Part shown: positions 9,272 to 17,650 of the stretch, one piece after another
How positions within the stretch are numbered: the first letter of the stretch is position 1
Layout: each line of letters starts with the position of its first letter
Source: CALGFH01 sp036003705
GTDB lineage: Bacteria > Actinomycetota > CALGFH01
DNA length: 64,000 bases
Assembly: GCA_036003705.1 (NCBI GenBank)
Contig: DASYSE010000079.1
Span: 1 to 64,000 of the forward strand
Direction: 5' to 3'
Notes under the pieces: generated by a model
Told to the model about the DNA's origin: nothing
The model's input: the letters and a program-made list of their open reading frames with translations, nothing else
Database searches by the model: none
Position numbers and translations under genes: made by a program

Positions 9272-11121
9272 GCCGCCTCGGCGTCGACCCGGTCACCTGC
9301 GAGATCGTCCAGGGGACGCTGGCCTCGATCGAGCGGGAGGTCGAGACCGCGATCGGCCGCACCGCCAGGTCGCCGATGATCCGCGACGCCCACGACTTCC
9401 GCGCCGGCATCCACGACGCCCGGCTGCGCAAGCTCACCGGGCGGTCCTACTCGGCCCTGGTCCACCCGGTGGCCCGCGACTTCCCCCTGGACACGATGCG
9501 GCCGGGCGACGTGTTCTTCCACAACGACGTCTACCGCTCCGAGGGCGGCATCGGCCACCTGCCCGACCTGTGCGTCACCGTCCCGGTCTTCTCCGGCGGC
9601 CAGGTGGTGGCGTTCGTGCAGGCCTTCGGGCACCACGACGACATCGGCGGCGCCGTTCCCGGCTCGATGCCGTCCAACGCCACCAGCGTGTTCGAGGAGG
9701 GCCTGATGGTCCCGCCGATCCGGCTGTGGGACGCCGGCGTGCCCAACCGGGCCGCCCTGACCATCATGACCCGCAACTCGCGCATGCCCGACTCGCTGGC
9801 CGCCGACCTGGACGCCGAGTGCTCGGCCTGTCTGATGGGTGCGGGCCGGCTCGCCGAGCTGTTCGACCGCTACGGCCGGGCAACCGTCGAGGCCTGCTTC
9901 GACGTCATCGTCGACCAGACCACCGAGGCCTTCCGCCGCGAGATCCTGGCCCGGATCCCCGACGGCACCTGGGTGTGGGAGGACTATGCCGAGCACGACG
10001 GCGTCGACCCGCCGCGGCTGCACGCCCAGCGCATCACCCTGACCAAGATCCCGGACGACGGCGGCCGGCTGATCCTCGACTTCACCGGCACCTCACCGCA
10101 GGCCAAGGGCCCGATCAACCACTGCGGCGACGCCGCCGACGGCAACTTCCTCAAGAAGTGGCTGGCCCCGATCCTGCGCAATCTGGCCGAGACGCCGGAG
10201 CGCGCGGCCGAGCTGGACGTCAACGAAGGGGTCGTGCCCCTGCTGGAGCTGCGCTTCCCGCCCAAGGGGACGCTGCTGACCCCGATCTTCCCGGCCCCGA
10301 CCAACGCCCGCACGTTCGTCATCCTGCGGCTGCTGGGCGTGCTCGCCGGGGTCCTGGCCAAGGCGGTGGACGGCCGGATGCCGGCCGACCAGGAGACCAT
10401 CCGCTACACCGGGGTCTACGGCAGCGACGCCGACGGCCGGCCCTACCTGATGCGCGAGGTGCTGGGCGGCGGGTCGGGCGGCCGCCATTACGCCGACGGC
10501 GAGGACACCGTCCACGTGGTCCCCGACTCCCGCAACATCCCGGTCGAGTTCGCCGAGTCGCGCTGGCCGTTCCTGGTCGAGCGGCTGGGGCTGGCCGTCG
10601 ACTCCGGCGGCCCCGGCCGCCACCGCGGCGGGCTGGGCTACGAGAAGCACATTCGCATGCTCCGCGACGCCCACTTCATGTCGATCGCCGACCGCTCGCT
10701 GCTGGCCTGCTGGGGGGTCCGCGGCGGGCGCGCCGGGCGGCCGTTCGGCGTGGTCATCGACCCGGGCGGACCCAACGAGCGGACGGTGGACGCGCTGGCC
10801 GACGCCGAGCCGGTCCGGGCCGGCGAGGTCATCCGCATCCGCACCACCGGGGGCGGCGGCTGGGGCGACCCCCTCGACCGTCCCTACGACCAGGTCGCCC
10901 GCGACCTGCGCTGGGGCAAGGTGAGCATCGACGGCGCCCGCGACGACTACGGCGTGGTGGTCACCGGCATCCCCGACGAGCCGGTCGTCGACCGGCGCGC
11001 CTCCGACGCGCTACGGTCATCGCTGCGGGCCGCCCGCACCGGCCACGAGCCGTTCTTCGACCGCGGCCCCGGCTATGCCATCCTCGCAGGGCGTCCTTCC
11101 GCCGATTTCGACCATCTCTGA
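9268..11121 (+). CDS. hyuB: Hydantoinase/oxoprolinase subunit B
   Basis: 617-residue HyuB-family subunit, slightly longer than the usual ~520-600. Family landmarks are the N-terminal DPVTCEIVQGTLASIERE, the metal-site region GDVFFHNDVYRSEGGIGHLP and the glycine-rich C-terminal RIRTTGGGGWGDPLDRP. GTG start overlapping the hyuA stop, so stoichiometric synthesis is expected. It ends the operon that began at 1689; 18 bp later pta starts with what looks like its own leaderless promoter. Confidence 0.92.
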   Translation: MSRLGVDPVTCEIVQGTLASIEREVETAIGRTARSPMIRDAHDFRAGIHDARLRKLTGRSYSALVHPVARDFPLDTMRPGDVFFHNDVYRSEGGIGHLPDLCVTVPVFSGGQVVAFVQAFGHHDDIGGAVPGSMPSNATSVFEEGLMVPPIRLWDAGVPNRAALTIMTRNSRMPDSLAADLDAECSACLMGAGRLAELFDRYGRATVEACFDVIVDQTTEAFRREILARIPDGTWVWEDYAEHDGVDPPRLHAQRITLTKIPDDGGRLILDFTGTSPQAKGPINHCGDAADGNFLKKWLAPILRNLAETPERAAELDVNEGVVPLLELRFPPKGTLLTPIFPAPTNARTFVILRLLGVLAGVLAKAVDGRMPADQETIRYTGVYGSDADGRPYLMREVLGGGSGGRHYADGEDTVHVVPDSRNIPVEFAESRWPFLVERLGLAVDSGGPGRHRGGLGYEKHIRMLRDAHFMSIADRSLLACWGVRGGRAGRPFGVVIDPGGPNERTVDALADAEPVRAGEVIRIRTTGGGGWGDPLDRPYDQVARDLRWGKVSIDGARDDYGVVVTGIPDEPVVDRRASDALRSSLRAARTGHEPFFDRGPGYAILAGRPSADFDHL

Positions 11122-11126
11122 CGGGG

Positions 11127-11132
11127 TAGGGT
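11127..11132 (+). promoter_or_regulatory. Candidate -10 element of pta-ackA (leaderless)
   Basis: TAGGGT matches the actinobacterial TANNNT -10 pattern and ends 7 nt before the ATG at 11140, so transcription would begin at or next to the start codon. No convincing -35 is seen, which is usual for such promoters. Confidence 0.4.
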
Positions 11133-11139
11133 GAACACC

Positions 11140-13383
11140 ATGGACCGCAACCTCTACCTGACCGCGATCGAGCCGGGCAGTGGCAAGTCGGCGGTGGCCC
11201 TCGGGGTCATGGAGGCGCTGGCCGCACTGGGGCGGGTGGGGTACTTCCGGCCGATCGTCTCCTCCGACCAGGTACGGGACCCCGACATCGAGCTGATCCG
11301 CCACCGCTACCGGTTGCCCCAGACCTATGAGGAGTCGTGCGGGGCGGTGGTCGACGACCTGCGGGCGATGAGCGACCGCGGCCGCTACGACCAGCTGCTC
11401 AAGCGGATCCTCGATGCCTACAAGCGGCTGGACGACACCACCGACCTGCTGCTGGTCGAGGGGAGCGACTTCACCGAGGCGTCGCGGGCGCTGGAGTTCG
11501 ACTTCAACGCCGACGCCGCCAACCACCTCGGCTGCCCGGTGCTGCTGGTGGTGCGGGGCAGCGACCGGACGGTCGACCAGGTGCTGGAGGTCGTCCAGCT
11601 GGCCCACGGCTCGCTGACCGGGCGCGGCTGCACCATCCTGGCCACCATCTGCAACCGGGTCGACCCGGCGGTCATGGAGGAGCTGCGCGGGCGGGTGCAC
11701 GAAGTGGTCGGCGAGGAGCCTGCCTACGTCCTGCCCGAGGTGCCGGAGCTGGCCGCCCCCACCGTCGCCGAGGTGGCGGAGGCGCTGGCGGCCGAGTTCC
11801 TGCGGCCGGTCAGCGGCGCGCAGGACCCGAGCACCAGGCGCGAGGTCGGCAACGTGATCGTGGGGGCGATGAGCCTTCCCCACTTCCTGGAGCACATCAG
11901 CGACGGCGACATGATCATCACCCCCGGCGACCGCGCCGACCTGATCGTCGGCAGCCTGGCCTCCCGGTTCTCCGGCACCTATCCGAACATCGCCGGCCTG
12001 GTGCTGACCGGCGGGCTGGTGCCCGAGCCGTCGGTGCTCAAGCTGATCGACGGGCTCGGCGGGTCGGAGGTGCCGGTCCTGGCCGTCGCCGCCGACACCT
12101 ACCGGACGGCCGCGACCGTCTCCGGGGTGCGCGGGGTGCTCACTCCCGACAGCGAGCGCAAGATCGCCGCCGCCCTTGGGGTGTTCGGGGAGCATGTGGA
12201 CCGGCAGGCCCTGCTCGGGCGGATCGAGGTCACCCGCACCGAGCGGGTGACGCCGCTGATGTTCGAGCAGCGCCTGATCGAGCGGGCCCGGGCCGAACGC
12301 CGGCACATCGTGCTCCCGGAAGGCGGCGACGACCGGGTCCTGCAGGCCGCCGAGCAGGTGCTGCTGCGGGGGATGGCCGACCTCACCGTGCTCGGCGACC
12401 AGAACGCGATCAGGAACCGGGCCGCCTCCCTCGGCCTGGAGCTGGCCGGTCTCCAGATAGAGGACCCGCAGCGGTCGGAGTGGGCCAAGGACTTCGCCGA
12501 GACCTACTACCAGCTGCGCCAGCACAAGGGGGTGGCGCACCAGCTGGCCGAGGACCTGATGGCCGACGTCTCCTACTTCGGCACCATGATGGTCCACAAG
12601 GGGCTGGCCGACGGGATGGTCTCGGGCGCCGCCCACACCACCGCCCACACCATCCGGCCGGCGTTCGAGTTCATCCGGACCGTCCCCGGCACCTCGATCG
12701 TGTCCAGCGTGTTCCTCATGCTGCTGGCCGACCGGGTGCTGGTCTACGGCGACTGCGCGGTGGTGCCCAACCCCAACGCCGAGCAGCTGGCCGACATCGC
12801 GGTGGCCTCGGCGGGCACGGCGGCGCAGTTCGGGATCGAGCCACGGGTGGCGATGCTGTCCTACTCGACCGGGGAGTCGGGGTCGGGCAGCGACGTCGAG
12901 AAGGTCCGCCAGGCGACCGTGATCGCCAGGGAGCGCCGGCCCGACCTCCTGATCGAGGGCCCGATCCAGTACGACGCGGCCATCGACCCGGAGACCGCCC
13001 GCTCCAAGCTGCCCGACAGCAAGGTCGCCGGCCGGGCCACGGTCTTCATCTTTCCCGACCTGAACACCGGCAACAACACCTACAAGGCGGTGCAGCGGTC
13101 GGCCGACGCGGTCGCGGTGGGGCCGGTGCTGCAGGGGCTGCGCAAGCCGGTCAACGACCTGTCGCGGGGGGCGACCGTCGCCGACATCGTCAACACCGTC
13201 GCCATCACCGCCATCCAGGCCCAAGGGACGGACGGGTCGCACCCCCGGGGCCCGGCCGGGGGGGTCCGGGGGACGCCGGAGGGGTCCCCCGGTTGGTCGG
13301 GCAGCTCGTCCGAAGCGGTGCCCCGGTTGGAAGGGCCGGGGTTGCGAGGGGGTGCTCCGGTGGATCGGGCCGCGGATGCCTAG
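11140..13383 (+). CDS. pta: Phosphate acetyltransferase, long (DRTGG-containing) form
   Basis: Interconverts acetyl-CoA and acetyl phosphate; works with AckA encoded next. 747 residues: an N-terminal P-loop domain (NLYLTAIEPGSGKSAVALGV), a central DRTGG domain (about residues 210-330) and the C-terminal PTA_PTB catalytic domain from about residue 380 (MLSYSTGESGSGSDVEKV; ending VNDLSRGATVADIVNTVAIT). The catalytic domain normally ends around AITAIQAQ (residue ~696), but here the frame runs on for ~50 Gly/Pro/Ser-rich residues through a strong hairpin and overlaps ackA by 8 bp. ATG at 11140 is chosen over a GTG at 11131 because of the promoter spacing. Confidence 0.95.
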   Translation: MDRNLYLTAIEPGSGKSAVALGVMEALAALGRVGYFRPIVSSDQVRDPDIELIRHRYRLPQTYEESCGAVVDDLRAMSDRGRYDQLLKRILDAYKRLDDTTDLLLVEGSDFTEASRALEFDFNADAANHLGCPVLLVVRGSDRTVDQVLEVVQLAHGSLTGRGCTILATICNRVDPAVMEELRGRVHEVVGEEPAYVLPEVPELAAPTVAEVAEALAAEFLRPVSGAQDPSTRREVGNVIVGAMSLPHFLEHISDGDMIITPGDRADLIVGSLASRFSGTYPNIAGLVLTGGLVPEPSVLKLIDGLGGSEVPVLAVAADTYRTAATVSGVRGVLTPDSERKIAAALGVFGEHVDRQALLGRIEVTRTERVTPLMFEQRLIERARAERRHIVLPEGGDDRVLQAAEQVLLRGMADLTVLGDQNAIRNRAASLGLELAGLQIEDPQRSEWAKDFAETYYQLRQHKGVAHQLAEDLMADVSYFGTMMVHKGLADGMVSGAAHTTAHTIRPAFEFIRTVPGTSIVSSVFLMLLADRVLVYGDCAVVPNPNAEQLADIAVASAGTAAQFGIEPRVAMLSYSTGESGSGSDVEKVRQATVIARERRPDLLIEGPIQYDAAIDPETARSKLPDSKVAGRATVFIFPDLNTGNNTYKAVQRSADAVAVGPVLQGLRKPVNDLSRGATVADIVNTVAITAIQAQGTDGSHPRGPAGGVRGTPEGSPGWSGSSSEAVPRLEGPGLRGGAPVDRAADA
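13266..13292. other. Perfect 9-bp stem hairpin inside the 3' extension of pta
   Basis: CCGGGGGAC (13266-13274) and GTCCCCCGG (13284-13292) are perfect inverted arms around a 9-nt loop. It lies after the conserved end of Pta and about 85 bp before the AckA start. There is no T-run, so it is either a weak processing/attenuation structure or a former intergenic element now read through. Confidence 0.6.
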
Positions 13384-14569
13384 GGTCCTGGTGGTCAACA
13401 CCGGTTCCTCGTCGATCAAATACCAGCTGTTCGAGATGGACGGGCAGGTGGTGCTCGCCTCGGGGCTGCTGGAACGGATCGGGGAGGCCGGCTCGAACCT
13501 CACCCACAAGACAGATGACGCCGAACCGCTGGTGGTGGAGGACCGGGTGGCCGACCACTCGGAAGGGTTCGACCGCGTCTTCCAGGCCTTCGAGGCCTCT
13601 GGCCGGCCGATCGGCGAGCTGGCGGGCATCGGCCACCGGGTGGTCCACGGCGGCGACCGCCTCACCGCCCCGACCCTGGTCGACGACGAGGCCGTCAAGG
13701 CCATCGCCGAGCAGGTCCCGCTGGCCCCGCTGCACAACCCCAGCAACCTGCTCGGCATCCGCATCGCCATGTCGTCGTTCCCGGAGACCCCGCAGGTGGC
13801 CGTGTTCGATACCGCGTTCCACCAGACCATGCCGCCGCGCGCCTACCGCTACGCCCTGCCCGCCGAGCTGGGCGACCGGCTCCGCATCCGCCGCTACGGC
13901 TTCCACGGCACCTCCCACGCCTACGTGTCCCGCAAGGCGGCCGAGCACCTGGGCCGGCCGGCGGGCGAGCTGAACCTGGTCACGCTGCACCTCGGCAACG
14001 GGGCCAGCGCCGCCGCGGTCGCCGGCGGCCGCTGCATCGACACCTCGATGGGCCTGACCCCGCTGGAGGGCCTGGTCATGGGCACCCGCAGCGGCGACCT
14101 GGACCCGGCGATCGTGTTCTACCTGCACCGCGAGGCCGGGCTGTCGGTCGACGACCTCGACGACCTGCTCAACAAGCGCAGCGGCATGCTCGGCCTGGCC
14201 GGCGCCAACGACATGCGCGAGGTCGAGCGGCGAGCCGCCGCCGGCGACCAGGCGGCCGCCGAGGCGCTCGACGTCTACTGCTACCGCATCCGCAAGTACG
14301 TCGGCGCCTACGCCGCCGCCCTCGGGCGGCTGGACGCGCTGGTGTTCACCGCCGGCATCGGGGAGAACAGCGACGGCGTCCGGGCCGGCGTCTGCCAGGG
14401 CCTCGAGGGGCTCGGGATCAGCCTGAACCCAAAGCGCAACCGGGCCCGGTCGGGCAAGTCCCGGACCGTCTCGGCCGACGGCAGCGCCGTGGCCGTGCTG
14501 GTCGTGCCCACCAACGAGGAGCTGGAGATCGCCGAGCAGACCCTGGCCGTCGTCGCCGGGACCCGGTAG
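13376..14569 (+). CDS. ackA: Acetate kinase
   Basis: 397 residues, the normal family length. Catalyses acetyl phosphate + ADP to acetate + ATP in the cytosol. Landmarks: VLVVNTGSSSIKYQLFEMDG at the N-terminus, the signature YGFHGTSHAYV, the phosphate motif HLGNGASAAAVAGGRCIDTS and near the C-terminus FTAGIGENSDGVRAGV. The ATG at 13376 starts at the conserved MPRVLVVN; an upstream GTG at 13352 is unlikely. It overlaps pta by 8 bp. The last codons and the stop lie inside copy 1 of a tandem repeat that continues downstream. Confidence 0.96.
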   Translation: MPRVLVVNTGSSSIKYQLFEMDGQVVLASGLLERIGEAGSNLTHKTDDAEPLVVEDRVADHSEGFDRVFQAFEASGRPIGELAGIGHRVVHGGDRLTAPTLVDDEAVKAIAEQVPLAPLHNPSNLLGIRIAMSSFPETPQVAVFDTAFHQTMPPRAYRYALPAELGDRLRIRRYGFHGTSHAYVSRKAAEHLGRPAGELNLVTLHLGNGASAAAVAGGRCIDTSMGLTPLEGLVMGTRSGDLDPAIVFYLHREAGLSVDDLDDLLNKRSGMLGLAGANDMREVERRAAAGDQAAAEALDVYCYRIRKYVGAYAAALGRLDALVFTAGIGENSDGVRAGVCQGLEGLGISLNPKRNRARSGKSRTVSADGSAVAVLVVPTNEELEIAEQTLAVVAGTR

Positions 14570-14758
14570 TGGGATCGGGTCCGGAGGCGATCCCTGGGGC
14601 AGAGCCCCCGCCGTGGTGGCCGTCGTCGGGACCCGGTAATGGGACCGGGTCCGGGGGCGATCCCTGGGGCAGAGCCCCCCGCGGTGGTGGCCGTCGCCGG
14701 GAGCCGGTAGTGGGACCGGGTCCGGGGGGGCCTGCGGGCGGCAGAGTCCCCGCGGCTG
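14544..14758. repeat. Three-copy tandem repeat, unit 71-73 bp, spanning the ackA stop
   Basis: Copies at 14544-14616, 14617-14687 and 14688-14758, each beginning TGGCCGTCG and containing GGGACCCGGTA or a close variant. Copies 1 and 2 also share GCGATCCCTGGGGCAGAGCC. Copy 1 contains the ackA C-terminal codons and stop; copy 3 is the most diverged. Each of the first two copies carries a small GGGGC-AGA-GCCCC hairpin. The pattern looks like local duplication of the end of ackA and its downstream sequence. No gene is seen between here and 14823. Confidence 0.85.
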
Positions 14759-14822
14759 TGGCCTGCTTCGCCGTCTCGGTGTTCGGCCGCCACCGGTGAG
14801 CGGTGGCCCTGGGCTGCCTGGC

Positions 14823-16040
14823 ATGGGAACCCGGCGGGTCGGGATCGTGGGCGGCGGCATCGTCGGGGTCGCCCTCGCCCACCGTATCGCCGGCCTGGGG
14901 CTGGACGTTGCCGTGACCGTGCTGGAGAAGGAGCAGGCGCTGGCCCTGCACCAGACCGGCCGCAACAGCGGGGTCGTGCACGCCGGCCTCTACTACGCGC
15001 CCGGGTCGCTCAAGGCGCGGCTGTGCCGCCGGGGGGTGCAGCTGCTGCGCGACTTCTGCGCCGGCCACGGCCTGGCCTACGACGAGTGCGGCAAGGTGGT
15101 TGTGGCGCTCGACGACGGCGAGCTGGGCCGGCTGGGCGCGATCCACCGGCTGGCGCTGGCCAACGGGGTGCCGGGGGTGCGGATGGTCGGCCGCCAGCAG
15201 CTGCGGGAGCTGGAACCGCACGTCCAGGGGGTTGCCGCCCTGCACTCGCCACACACCGCGGTGGTCGACTTCCGCACCGTCACCCGGCGGCTGGCCGCCG
15301 ACGCCGCCGGGCGCGGCGCCGACATCCGCACCGGCGCCCCGGTCCGGCGCATCACCCAGGAAACCGGCGGGGTCGCGGTGGAGGCCGACGGCGACCGGTG
15401 GAGGTTCGACGAGCTGGTCATCTGCGGCGGCCTGCACACCGACCGGCTGGCCCGCCTGGCCGGCCACGATGACGACCCGCGGGTGGTGCCGTTCCGCGGC
15501 GAGTACTACCAGCTGCGGCCCGACCGGCGCGGCCTGGTCCGCGGGCTCGTCTACCCGGTGCCCGACCCGCGCTACCCGTTCCTCGGCGTCCACCTGACCC
15601 GGCGGGTCGACGGCGGCGTGCTGGTCGGCCCCAACGCGGTGCTCGCCCTGGCCAGGGAGGGCTACCGCTGGACCGACCTGCGCCTTGGCGACGTGGGGGA
15701 GACGCTGGCCTGGCCGGGGTTCCGGCGGATGGCCGCCCGCCACTGGCGCACCGGGGTCCGCGAGCTGGTCGGGTCGCTCAGCCGGCGGGCGTTCTGCGAC
15801 GCCGCCCGTCGCTACGTGCCCGAGCTGCGTCCCGCCGACCTGCTCCCGGCCGGCAGCGGGGTCAGGGCCCAGGCGGTCGCCCGCGACGGCACCCTGATCG
15901 ACGACTTCCGGGTCAGCCGCCAGGGTCGGGTGGTGGCCATCCGCAACGCCCCCTCGCCGGCGGCCACCTCCTCCATGGCCATCGCCGAGCACATCGCGAG
16001 CCTGCTGTTCGAGGGCGACGGCGGCGCGGCCACGCGGTGA
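14823..16040 (+). CDS. lhgO: L-2-hydroxyglutarate oxidase (FAD-dependent DAO family)
   Basis: 405-residue flavoprotein of the glycine-oxidase/DAO fold. The dinucleotide motif is VGIVGGGIVGVALAHRIA, and the LhgO-specific block RNSGVVHAGLYYAPGSLKA follows near residue 50. The C-terminal region DGTLIDDFRV leads to RNAPSPAATSSMAIAEHIA, typical of this family. It oxidises L-2-hydroxyglutarate to 2-oxoglutarate, probably passing electrons to the quinone pool. The ATG at 14823 immediately precedes the FAD motif; a GTG at 14796 in the repeat-adjacent DNA would add nine residues. Confidence 0.9.
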   Translation: MGTRRVGIVGGGIVGVALAHRIAGLGLDVAVTVLEKEQALALHQTGRNSGVVHAGLYYAPGSLKARLCRRGVQLLRDFCAGHGLAYDECGKVVVALDDGELGRLGAIHRLALANGVPGVRMVGRQQLRELEPHVQGVAALHSPHTAVVDFRTVTRRLAADAAGRGADIRTGAPVRRITQETGGVAVEADGDRWRFDELVICGGLHTDRLARLAGHDDDPRVVPFRGEYYQLRPDRRGLVRGLVYPVPDPRYPFLGVHLTRRVDGGVLVGPNAVLALAREGYRWTDLRLGDVGETLAWPGFRRMAARHWRTGVRELVGSLSRRAFCDAARRYVPELRPADLLPAGSGVRAQAVARDGTLIDDFRVSRQGRVVAIRNAPSPAATSSMAIAEHIASLLFEGDGGAATR

Positions 16041-16041
16041 G

Positions 16042-16170
16042 CTGGGCGGCCGCCTCGTCCCGGTCCGGTTCACCACCTACGGGCAGCTGTACCGCGGAAG
16101 CGGCATCGGCATCATCGGCGGCGACCACGCCCCGGCCTGGACGGACTTCTCCGACCGGCTCGTCCTGCGC
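16042..16170 (+). pseudogene. Coding remnant without a start codon
   Basis: Immediately after the lhgO stop one frame reads LGGRLVPVRFTTYGQLYRGS and continues GIGIIGGDHAPAWTDFSD. Nearly every third position is G or C while second positions are mixed, which is the codon signature of the real genes here. No ATG/GTG start lies upstream in that frame back to 15898, and the frame runs on antisense into the LigD-like gene. I do not recognise the family. Best read as the 3' part of a deleted gene. Confidence 0.45.
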
Positions 16171-16224
16171 CGACCGGCACGCCAACCGCAGCCGCCGGCG
16201 CCCGCCCGCGGCGGGGCCGGCCGC

Positions 16225-17550
16225 TCACGCGCCCCAGGGGTCATAGTCGACCTCGAGGGCCTCCTGGGGTGGGCGCCGGTCCTCGGGCACGTTGCGCAGG
16301 TTCAGCCGGATCCGGTACCAGGTGGTGCTGCGGCCGCGCATGGAGTCGACCAGCACGTCGGCCGGGGCGAGCCGCGGCCAGATGTCGAGGTGGCGGGCCT
16401 TCCAGCGCTCCAGCCCCTCCCGGGCCTCGGCCTCGGTGGCCGCCCTGGCGATCTCGATCAGCGGCATGGTGGTGCGCCGGCGGCCGGTCGGCCCGGCCGA
16501 CTTGCCGGGTGCGGGCGGCGGGACGATCCCCTGGCGGGTGGCCGGCTCCGGCTGCCGCCGCTTGGACGGCTGGGCGCGGGCCGGCTCGCCGGACTGCTTG
16601 ACGAAATGGGGCGGCCAGGGCGCGTCGGCGAACCCGGCCGTCTCGTGCTGGGAGGCCAGCTCCAGCAGCGGCTCCAGCGACCCGGCCTCCCCATCGATGC
16701 CGTCGGCGGCGTCGCCGGCGGCATCGAACCGCTCGGGCACGGTGTCGAGGGTGAACGCCTCCGGCCGGCAGCCGGCCACCTGGTCCCATGGCAGCGGCAT
16801 GGACACGCGGGCGTCGGCGGTCGGGCGGACCGAGTAGGCCGAGGCGACCGTCCGGTCCTTGGCGTTCTGGTTGTAGTCGAGGAACACCCCGTGCCGCTCC
16901 TCTTTCCACCACTTGCTGGTCGCGATGTCGGGCGCGCGCCGCTCGACCTCGCGCGCCAGGGCGACCGCGGCCCGGCGGACCTCGGGGAACGTCCAGCGGC
17001 GCTGGATCCGGCAGTAGACGTGGAATCCGCGGGAGCCGGAGGTCTTCGGCCAGCCGACCAGGCCGAAGTCCTCCAGCACCTCCCTGGTCACCAGCGCGAC
17101 CTGCACGATGTCCGTCCACGGCACCCCTGGCACCGGGTCGAGGTCGACCCGCAGCTCGTCGGGGTGGTCGAGGTCGTCGGCCCGGACCGGGTGCGGGTTG
17201 AGGTCGATGCAGCCCAGGTTGACCACCCAGGCCAGCTGGGCGGCGTCCCGGACGACGATCTCGTGGGCGCTGCGCCCCGAAGGGAACTTCAGCTCGACCG
17301 TCTCCATCCACTCCGGCCGCGACTCCGGAGCGCGCTTCTGGAAGAAGAACTCGCCCTCGGCGCCGTTGACGAACCGCTTGAGGGCCATCGGCCGTTGCGA
17401 GACCCCCCGCAGCGCCCCCTCGGCCACGGCCAGGTAGTAGCGGACAAGGTCGAGCTTGGTGTGCCCGGTTCGGGGGAAATACACCTTGTCCGGGTTGCTG
17501 ACGGTCACCTCTCGACCAGCGACATCCAGGACCAGCTTGCGCGAAGCCAT
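16225..17550 (-). CDS. LigD-type polymerase/primase domain protein (NHEJ)
   Basis: 441 residues. The first ~300 form the archaeo-eukaryotic-primase-like PolDom of bacterial LigD: NPDKVYFPRTGHTKLDLV, the catalytic acidic pair in LRVDLDPVPG and GSRGFHVYCRI, followed by RTVASAYSVRPT. It fills in or adds nucleotides at double-strand breaks. A proline/basic linker (about 315-350) leads to a C-terminal segment (ATEAEAREGLERWKARHLDI) seen in some actinobacterial stand-alone copies. Ligase and nuclease domains are absent, and no Ku gene is in the window. Its 3' neighbour is the remnant after lhgO. A TANNNT element lies 6 nt upstream of the ATG. Confidence 0.88.
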   Translation of the reverse strand: MASRKLVLDVAGREVTVSNPDKVYFPRTGHTKLDLVRYYLAVAEGALRGVSQRPMALKRFVNGAEGEFFFQKRAPESRPEWMETVELKFPSGRSAHEIVVRDAAQLAWVVNLGCIDLNPHPVRADDLDHPDELRVDLDPVPGVPWTDIVQVALVTREVLEDFGLVGWPKTSGSRGFHVYCRIQRRWTFPEVRRAAVALAREVERRAPDIATSKWWKEERHGVFLDYNQNAKDRTVASAYSVRPTADARVSMPLPWDQVAGCRPEAFTLDTVPERFDAAGDAADGIDGEAGSLEPLLELASQHETAGFADAPWPPHFVKQSGEPARAQPSKRRQPEPATRQGIVPPPAPGKSAGPTGRRRTTMPLIEIARAATEAEAREGLERWKARHLDIWPRLAPADVLVDSMRGRSTTWYRIRLNLRNVPEDRRPPQEALEVDYDPWGA

Positions 17551-17556
17551 GGGTCA

Positions 17557-17562
17557 ACGATA
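17557..17562 (-). promoter_or_regulatory. Candidate -10 of the LigD-like gene (leaderless)
   Basis: On the minus strand TATCGT ends 6 nt before the ATG at 17550. No Shine-Dalgarno sequence precedes the start, consistent with a leaderless transcript. Confidence 0.35.
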
Positions 17563-17650
17563 CACAACGGCCCAGCTGGCAGGCCGGAGCCGTGCCGCCC
17601 GGCCTGTCCGATCCAGGGCCCGAACGACTCGACCTGCCGGCTGGGCCGTG

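Noticed and set aside
7166..11121. HyuAB considered as acetone carboxylase
   Set aside because: No gamma-subunit gene follows and the operon partners suit amide/heterocycle chemistry better.
14544..14758. Repeat array considered as CRISPR
   Set aside because: The units are contiguous, 71-73 bp long and without unique spacers; no cas gene is in the window.
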